A DNA stretch of 10,034 nt from an uncultured Nocardiopsis sp. (GTDB taxonomy: Bacteria; Actinomycetota; Actinomycetes; Streptosporangiales; Streptosporangiaceae): contig CALGOD010000316.1 in the NCBI GenBank assembly GCA_937957845.1, forward strand, positions 1-10,034. The letters run 5' to 3'. Within the stretch, counting starts at the first letter, position 1. Each line of letters begins with the position of its first letter. The position numbers and the translations under genes were made by a program. Shown here one piece after another: positions 7,235 through 10,034 of the stretch. The notes under the pieces are model-generated. The model had not been told where the DNA came from and did not search any database. It saw nothing but the letters and a program-made list of their open reading frames with translations.

Positions 7235-7266
7235 ATATGCATGTGCATGGCAATATGCATGTGCAT
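7235..7266. repeat. Two 14-bp direct repeats, each a dyad (ATGCA-N2-TGCAT)
   Basis: ATATGCATGTGCAT occurs exactly at 7235-7248 and again at 7253-7266, separated by GGCA, so the period is 18 bp. Inside each copy, ATGCA-TG-TGCAT is a 5-2-5 inverted repeat. Two identical dyads in an AT-rich island within very GC-rich DNA, touching the -35 region of a candidate promoter, are the arrangement expected for two adjacent dimers of a DNA-binding protein. The binding protein is unknown; regulator 2, encoded just upstream, is one candidate by position only. Confidence 0.7.
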
Positions 7267-7288
7267 CTGACTGTGAACAGGCTAGGCT
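7260..7288 (+). promoter_or_regulatory. Candidate promoter for the ANL-like gene
   Basis: TAGGCT (7283-7288) fits the actinomycete -10 pattern TAnnnT. With a 17-base spacer the -35 would be TGTGCA (7260-7265), a poor match that lies inside the second 14-bp repeat. A weak -35 overlapped by a dyad suggests activator control or repression by occlusion. The predicted start, near 7295, leaves a leader of about 260 bases before ATG 7556. Confidence 0.4.
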
Positions 7289-7303
7289 TCACGCCATGGG
7301 ACA

Positions 7304-7337
7304 TCACGTTCGTGACACTGAGATGACACGTTCGTCA
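7304..7337. repeat. CACGTTCGT direct repeats 22 bp apart
   Basis: CACGTTCGT occurs at 7305-7313 and 7327-7335. The first copy lies in a perfect dyad TCACG-TT-CGTGA (7304-7315), and the second in TGAC-ACGTTC-GTCA (7324-7337). The 22-bp period is close to two DNA turns, so two proteins could bind the same face of the helix. The repeats lie just downstream of the candidate promoter, where a bound protein could block transcription. Confidence 0.45.
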
Positions 7338-7471
7338 GGGTCCCGAGAACGGTCGCCGGGAATCGGTTCTTCGCGGCGGGCCGTCAGTCCCGGGAGGAGT
7401 CTCGGGGCCGGTGGGAGACCGTGTCGGTACGGGATAAGTCCTGGGGAGGCTTCCGTCCACCGAGCGGAGTA

Positions 7472-7522
7472 CCATCGCCCGGGTTCGCCATGCGGAGGGG
7501 GCATGACGAACCCGGGCGGTGG
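7472..7522 (+). repeat. Long hairpin in the leader of the ANL-like gene
   Basis: Bases 7472-7487 pair with 7507-7522 over 16 positions, the inner 12 (CGCCCGGGTTCG / CGAACCCGGGCG) perfectly and with one G-T wobble at 7475/7519. After one C/A mismatch, CATGC (7489-7493) pairs with GCATG (7501-7505), leaving a 7-base loop GGAGGGG that looks like a ribosome-binding sequence. It ends 33 bases before ATG 7556. A second dyad, CGGTGG-CA-CCACCG (7517-7530), shares the last six bases of the right arm, so the two structures compete for these bases. No T-tract follows. It could be an RNA control element or a large operator. Confidence 0.65.
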
Positions 7523-7545
7523 CACCACCGACCGACAGGTGAACT

Positions 7546-7550
7546 GGGGG
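7546..7550 (+). promoter_or_regulatory. Probable ribosome binding site of the ANL-like gene
   Basis: GGGGG five bases before ATG 7556 is the only purine-rich stretch at correct spacing; AGGTGA at 7537-7542 is 13 bases away. Neither is a strong consensus. The in-frame ATG at 7490, inside the hairpin, has no such site, which favours 7556. Confidence 0.4.
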
Positions 7551-7555
7551 TACGT

Positions 7556-8404
7556 ATGGGGGTAGGGCTGTCTTCAGGAACTGGGAAACCGGGGCGACAC
7601 CTGCCGCGCCGGGACGACCCGATCGGCTCGCTGACCGGAGGCCTGTACGAGCGGCTCCGGCTGCGTCCCGCGCGGGGCGGATCGATCCGGGGCGCGGGGC
7701 GACGTGTGGACACCCGGTCCTTCGCGGCAAGGGTGGAGCAGGCCGCGGCCGGTCTCAGCCGCCGGGGCCTGTGTTTCGGTGACGTGGTGGGGATCCTGGC
7801 ACCGGTCTCGCCCGACCGCTTCCTGGCCACGTACACGGTGATGGCGGTGGGCGGGCGGGCTCTTCCCCTGTCGACCGCCTCCGACCTGGACACCCAGTGC
7901 GCCGCGCTCACCGAGACCGACGCACGCCTGCTACTGGTCAGCGCCGACCTGACCCCGGCCGCGCTGGAGCTGGCGGAGCGCTCACGGGTCCGACAGGTGA
8001 TCACCTTCGGCCGGGCGCTGGGAGCCACGACCTTCGACGAACTGCTGCAGCCCAGCCCCGACGGCAGCGCTTACAACCCGGCGCGCGGCCTGTTCGACAA
8101 CGGCATCCTGGGCTATGAGCACACCAGCGGTGGGCTGCTGACCACCCTGTATCCGCACAACGATCTCATGGCGCGTTTCTCGCGCCTGCGCGAGCGGTTG
8201 GAGCTGACCGTCGACGACGTGGTCGCGGTGGACGAACGGGGTGACGAGGCCACCCGGGTGGCACTGGTGGCGCTGGCTCTGTGGACGGGGGCCTGTGTGC
8301 TGGCCGGAGCGGAATGTCCTCCACCGGAGGGGCGCCGAGTGACGGTGCGCTGCGCTCCCGAACCGGAGCGGGTCGCCTATCCCCAGGTCGACGGGGCGTA
8401 CTGA
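7556..8404 (+). CDS. Truncated, degenerate AMP-binding (ANL) domain protein
   Basis: 282 residues resembling only the N-terminal part of acyl-CoA synthetase/4-coumarate-CoA ligase enzymes, which are usually ~500 residues or more. Residues ~28-165 follow the family: LYERLRLRP, VDTRSFAARVEQAAAGLSRR (N-terminal subdomain), GDVVGILAPVSPDRFLATY, then an Ala/Gly segment ending LPLSTASD. The ATP-binding A3 loop, normally YTSGTTGxPKGV, reads YEHTSGGLLTTLYPHNDL (187-204): the TSG and the following H-x-x-L survive, but the invariant TTG and Lys are lost. The protein stops ~80 residues later, before the A5, A8 and A10 motifs, so the catalytic Asp, hinge and Lys are absent. Adenylation is therefore unlikely. 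The frame is open and codon use is normal, so it looks like a maintained pseudo-enzyme or small-molecule binder. A recent decay product is possible, but no remaining ANL sequence is seen after 8404. It has an elaborate leader and is convergent with the next gene. Confidence 0.7.
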   Translation: MGVGLSSGTGKPGRHLPRRDDPIGSLTGGLYERLRLRPARGGSIRGAGRRVDTRSFAARVEQAAAGLSRRGLCFGDVVGILAPVSPDRFLATYTVMAVGGRALPLSTASDLDTQCAALTETDARLLLVSADLTPAALELAERSRVRQVITFGRALGATTFDELLQPSPDGSAYNPARGLFDNGILGYEHTSGGLLTTLYPHNDLMARFSRLRERLELTVDDVVAVDERGDEATRVALVALALWTGACVLAGAECPPPEGRRVTVRCAPEPERVAYPQVDGAY

Positions 8405-8554
8405 GCCGTAGGGCGGCGGCGTACCGGGGGCCGGGGAGGCCCGGGCCCGCGATCCTCGGGGGGCGACGGAGAGCCGCGGGTCGGAGTGAGGGAGTGGGGG
8501 GATCGGGGTCGCGGCGGGGGCGCCGGAACCGCGGGGGTTCTTCTGCGGAGCTCT
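8405..8554. terminator. Convergent gap, possible weak bidirectional terminator
   Basis: 150 very GC-rich bases between two converging genes. GGGCC (8428-8432) / GGCCC (8438-8442) forms a 5-bp stem with a 5-base loop, overlapping the palindrome GGCCCGGGCC (8438-8447). There is no T-tract on either strand. Termination is inferred mainly from the convergent arrangement. Confidence 0.25.
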
Positions 8555-9109
8555 TCAGTTCCCCATCGCCGGTTCGCCGGGCGGCGGCTCCCCCTGTACC
8601 TGGGAGCCGGGTATCCGATCGTCGATCTCGAACCAGGCCACGTGCGTGGCGTCGCTCCAATACTCGCCACTGCGGGTGGCGCAGCTGTCGACGATGAGCT
8701 TTCCCCGGCCGAAGTCGTCGCCGTCCTCACGGACGTGGAGGCTCTCCCCGTCTCGGATGCCCTGATCCGCGACGGCCACACGCAGGCGCCCGCCCCCGGT
8801 TCGTATGAACAACGTCATGACACCGCCGCTCTGTCCCGAACGGGAGTGCAGCAGAGCGTTGGTGGCCAGTTCACTGACGGCGAGTTCGGCGTCGTCCAGC
8901 GCCGCCGCGGAGTGACCCGTGCGGGTGAGGAAGTCGCGTACCCGCGCGCGGATGGAGCGCACCGCGGTGAGGTTCCCCGCACAGCTCCACACGGTGTGAT
9001 CGGTGGCCTCACCGGTGAGGTCCGCCGTCTCGATGGTCGGTGTCGTCGGAGTCGTGCTCTCGGGTACCTCCGCGGGCACGTACTCCCGGAGTTGCCTCGC
9101 CTCAGCCAT
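8555..9109 (-). CDS. RsbW/SpoIIAB-like HATPase regulatory protein
   Basis: 184-residue soluble protein of the GHKL ATPase fold found in anti-sigma factors and partner-switching kinases, which in this family bind a sigma factor or phosphorylate an anti-anti-sigma protein. Residues 1-36 are a Thr/Pro-rich tail (TTPTTPT). The ATP-binding motifs are all present: N-box ELAVSELATNALLH (75-88, Glu80 and Asn84), G1 box VADQGIRDGE (113-122, Asp115 and Gly117) and G2-like FGRGKLIVDSCATRSGE (133-149). Residues ~163-184 are a Gly/Pro-rich tail. No sensor, transmembrane or His-acceptor domain is seen, so it is not a full histidine kinase. The start at 9109 is chosen because GGAG lies at 9117-9120 with 7-base spacing; an in-frame start at 9157 would add 16 residues. 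It is convergent with the ANL-like gene and divergent from the MinD/CooC-like gene. No sigma factor or STAS-domain partner is in the window. Confidence 0.85.
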   Translation of the reverse strand: MAEARQLREYVPAEVPESTTPTTPTIETADLTGEATDHTVWSCAGNLTAVRSIRARVRDFLTRTGHSAAALDDAELAVSELATNALLHSRSGQSGGVMTLFIRTGGGRLRVAVADQGIRDGESLHVREDGDDFGRGKLIVDSCATRSGEYWSDATHVAWFEIDDRIPGSQVQGEPPPGEPAMGN

Positions 9110-9116
9110 CCGGTCA

Positions 9117-9120
9117 CTCC
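9117..9120 (-). promoter_or_regulatory. Ribosome binding site of the HATPase gene
   Basis: GGAG on the minus strand (CTCC on the plus), with seven bases to the ATG at 9109. It decides the start in favour of 9109 over the in-frame start at 9157. Confidence 0.7.
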
Positions 9121-9159
9121 AATCACCCGCGACGAGCGCGGGTTGCGCCGCCTGCACTC

Positions 9160-9199
9160 ACCTTAGACAAGGGTGTGCTGCCTCCAGAACAACACACCC
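9160..9199 (-). promoter_or_regulatory. Candidate HATPase promoter with flanking inverted repeat
   Basis: On the minus strand, TAAGGT (9160-9165) fits the TAnnnT -10 pattern. The -35 is poor (TTCTGG at 18 bases' spacing). GGGTGTG (9171-9177) and CACACCC (9193-9199) are perfect 7-bp inverted repeats with a 15-base spacer, spanning the promoter's spacer and -35 region, as a repressor or activator site might. The leader would be about 45 bases. Confidence 0.4.
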
Positions 9200-9343
9200 G
9201 CCTTTCCCTTGCCCTGCATTGGTCCCAAAACCCCGTTCCGTGTCATCCCCGATGTGGACAAAGGAAACAGTCCGGACCCCAGTGGCATCCATGTGACGTG
9301 CAACACGTTGGCAATACACGCCCTCCTCGGCTGTTTCACCTGC

Positions 9344-9374
9344 GAAACGACTGGACAGGAACGATAATCGTTTC
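9344..9374. promoter_or_regulatory. Operator-like cluster overlapping a GATAAT element
   Basis: AACGAT-A-ATCGTT (9360-9372) is a 6-1-6 perfect dyad. Around it, GAAACGA (9344-9350) and TCGTTTC (9368-9374) form a second 7-bp inverted repeat, so the AACGA unit occurs three times. GATAAT (9363-9368), inside the dyad, is one base from the -10 consensus and could be the -10 of the gene at 9461; no good -35 lies 16-18 bases upstream. The odd-centred, A/T-rich shape recalls Fur/Zur-family boxes, but the match is loose and I do not assign a regulator. Confidence 0.4.
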
Positions 9375-9407
9375 CATGGCCGGGCTCGTTCCCGACCCAT
9401 CCGACCC

Positions 9408-9439
9408 GGGTGGGCGTCGCCACGCGGTGACGCCCACCC
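9408..9439 (+). repeat. 14-bp stem-loop just before the ribosome binding site
   Basis: GGGTGGGCGTCGCC (9408-9421) pairs with GGTGACGCCCACCC (9426-9439), 13 Watson-Crick pairs plus one G-U, closed by the 4-base loop ACGC. Its foot is 11 bases before AAGGA (9451-9455). If the transcript starts near 9375, this is a very stable leader hairpin positioned to affect ribosome access or mRNA stability. No T-tract follows, so it is not a classical terminator. Confidence 0.65.
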
Positions 9440-9460
9440 TCCCGATGACGAAGGACCCAG

Positions 9461-10034
9461 ATGAAGATCGCTTTCGTGGGCAAGGGCGGCAGCGGCAAGA
9501 CCACCCTGTCCTCCCTGTTCATCCGCCACCTGGCCGGCCAGCACGTCCCCGTGGTGGCCATCGACGCGGACATCAACCAGAACCTGGGCGCGGCCCTGGG
9601 GCTGGACGAGGAGTCACTGGCGAAGATCCCGCCGCTGGGCGCGCACCTGGACCAGATCAAGGAACTGCTGCGCGGGGACAACCCGCGTATCGCCTCGGCG
9701 CGGTCGATGATCAAGACGACGCCTCCGGGGCGGGGCTCACGCCTGCTGACGGTGACCGGGGACGACCCGCTGCACGACCGTTTCGGCGTGTCCGTCCACG
9801 GCGCCACGCTCATGGTCACCGGCCCCTTCGCCGAGAAGGATCTCGGCGTGTCCTGCTACCACTCCAAGGTGGGCGCGGCCGAGATGTACCTCAACCATCT
9901 GGTGGACGGCCCCGGTGAGTACGTGGTCGTGGACATGACGGCGGGCGCCGACTCCTTCGCCTCGGGCATGTTCACCCGCTTCGACATGACCTTCCTGGTC
10001 GCCGAGCCCACCGTGCGCGGCGTGGGCGTCTACC
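9461..10034 (+). CDS. MinD/CooC-like P-loop ATPase (3' end outside window)
   Basis: The first 191 codons of an ATPase in the SIMIBI MinD/ParA/CooC group. The deviant Walker A GKGGSGKTT (8-16) has the signature first Lys. Walker A' is VVAIDADINQNLGAALG (30-46). The Walker B/switch region YVVVDMTAGADSF is followed by FLVAEPTVRG, as in CooC-type proteins, where an EP motif follows the switch. CooC proteins help insert nickel into carbon monoxide dehydrogenase; in the visible part I see C-Y-H near residue 135 but no CxC metal site, so that role is not supported. A generic MinD-like or maturation ATPase is the safer call. The start at 9461 is well supported by AAGGA at 9451-9455 with 5-base spacing. 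The strong hairpin at 9408-9439 and a GATAAT-containing dyad lie upstream. The gene is divergent from the HATPase gene and intact as far as it is seen. Confidence 0.85.
   Translation, partial: MKIAFVGKGGSGKTTLSSLFIRHLAGQHVPVVAIDADINQNLGAALGLDEESLAKIPPLGAHLDQIKELLRGDNPRIASARSMIKTTPPGRGSRLLTVTGDDPLHDRFGVSVHGATLMVTGPFAEKDLGVSCYHSKVGAAEMYLNHLVDGPGEYVVVDMTAGADSFASGMFTRFDMTFLVAEPTVRGVGVY

Larger units (their letters stand above)
7172..7555. other. Regulatory gap between regulator 2 and the ANL-like gene
   Basis: 384 bases with no convincing gene. An open frame starting at ATG 7296 is Gly/Arg/Pro-rich, matches nothing I know, and overlaps the next gene. The left part holds a 7-bp inverted repeat CTGTCCG (7180-7186) / CGGACAG (7221-7227) with a 34-base spacer, possibly part of the termination region of regulator 2. 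The middle (7230-7270) is unusually AT-rich for this window and holds paired repeats and a candidate promoter. The right part holds a long hairpin. These are listed separately. Confidence 0.6.
9110..9460. other. Divergent control region
   Basis: 351 bases without a convincing gene, between the starts of two divergently transcribed genes. GC content is lower than in neighbouring coding DNA. Open frames here are fragments or out-of-frame readings running into the 9461 gene. It holds a minus-strand promoter-like element near 9160-9199, an operator-like cluster at 9344-9374 and a strong hairpin at 9408-9439. Confidence 0.7.

Noticed and set aside
7235..7266. CRISPR or origin iterons
   Set aside because: Only two short copies with a 4-base spacer, no cas or replication-initiator gene nearby; an operator pair fits better.
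7514..7530. T-box-like GGTGGCACC motif before the ANL-like gene
   Set aside because: The match is explained by the palindrome CGGTGG-CA-CCACCG, there is no Stem I, and the gene is not a synthetase or amino-acid gene.
7296..7565. 89-codon open frame starting at the predicted transcription start
   Set aside because: A leaderless gene was considered because ATG 7296 coincides with the predicted start, but the Gly/Arg-rich product resembles nothing and the frame crosses the long hairpin and overlaps the start of the ANL-like gene.
8486..9166. 226-codon plus-strand frame opposite the HATPase gene
   Set aside because: It is the antisense shadow of the minus-strand frame, which carries all three GHKL motifs and a GGAG site.
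9040..9918. 292-codon plus-strand frame across the HATPase start and the CooC-like gene
   Set aside because: It is an out-of-frame reading: its right half overlaps the MinD/CooC-like gene, whose frame at 9461 has clear motifs and a good ribosome site.

Overview
The window is very GC-rich, with strong G/C preference at third codon positions, GGAG/AAGGA-type ribosome binding sites, and STAND-ATPase/LuxR regulators plus an RsbW-like ATPase. This points to a filamentous actinomycete. The style fits Nocardiopsis or a related Streptosporangiales genus, but the genus is an inference. There are no tRNA or rRNA genes, insertion sequences or CRISPR arrays.

Layout, left to right: (1) 1-519, a gene-free leader with several strong inverted repeats. 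(2) 520-1845 (+), a complete histidyl-tRNA synthetase whose motifs are of the archaeal/eukaryotic type. (3) 1846-2024, a short gap holding a perfect 36-bp palindrome. (4) 2025-4478 and 4634-7171 (+), two tandem paralogous large regulators, each with an N-terminal STAND/NB-ARC-like ATPase, a helical/TPR-like middle and a C-terminal LuxR HTH. The second has its own candidate promoter and one rare TTA leucine codon. (5) 7172-7555, a 384-bp gene-free region packed with regulatory-looking DNA: two 14-bp direct repeats 18 bp apart at a candidate promoter, a 22-bp-period repeat and a long hairpin. (6) 7556-8404 (+), a short protein resembling only the N-terminal part of an AMP-binding (ANL) enzyme, with its ATP-binding loop degraded. 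(7) 8555-9109 (-), a convergent RsbW/SpoIIAB-like HATPase protein. (8) 9110-9460, a divergent control region with an operator-like repeat and a 14-bp stem just upstream of the next ribosome binding site. (9) 9461 to the window end (+), the first 191 codons of a MinD/CooC-like P-loop ATPase.

Functionally the window is mostly regulation. Two one-component ATP-dependent regulators and one partner-switching-type ATPase flank a putative ANL pseudo-enzyme. Whether these act together is not shown: each gene appears to have its own control region. The most notable signals are the long near-perfect inverted repeats just 5' of several start codons, the paired ATGCA-N2-TGCAT dyads at the pseudo-enzyme promoter, the TTA codon in the second regulator, and the decayed ANL protein itself.
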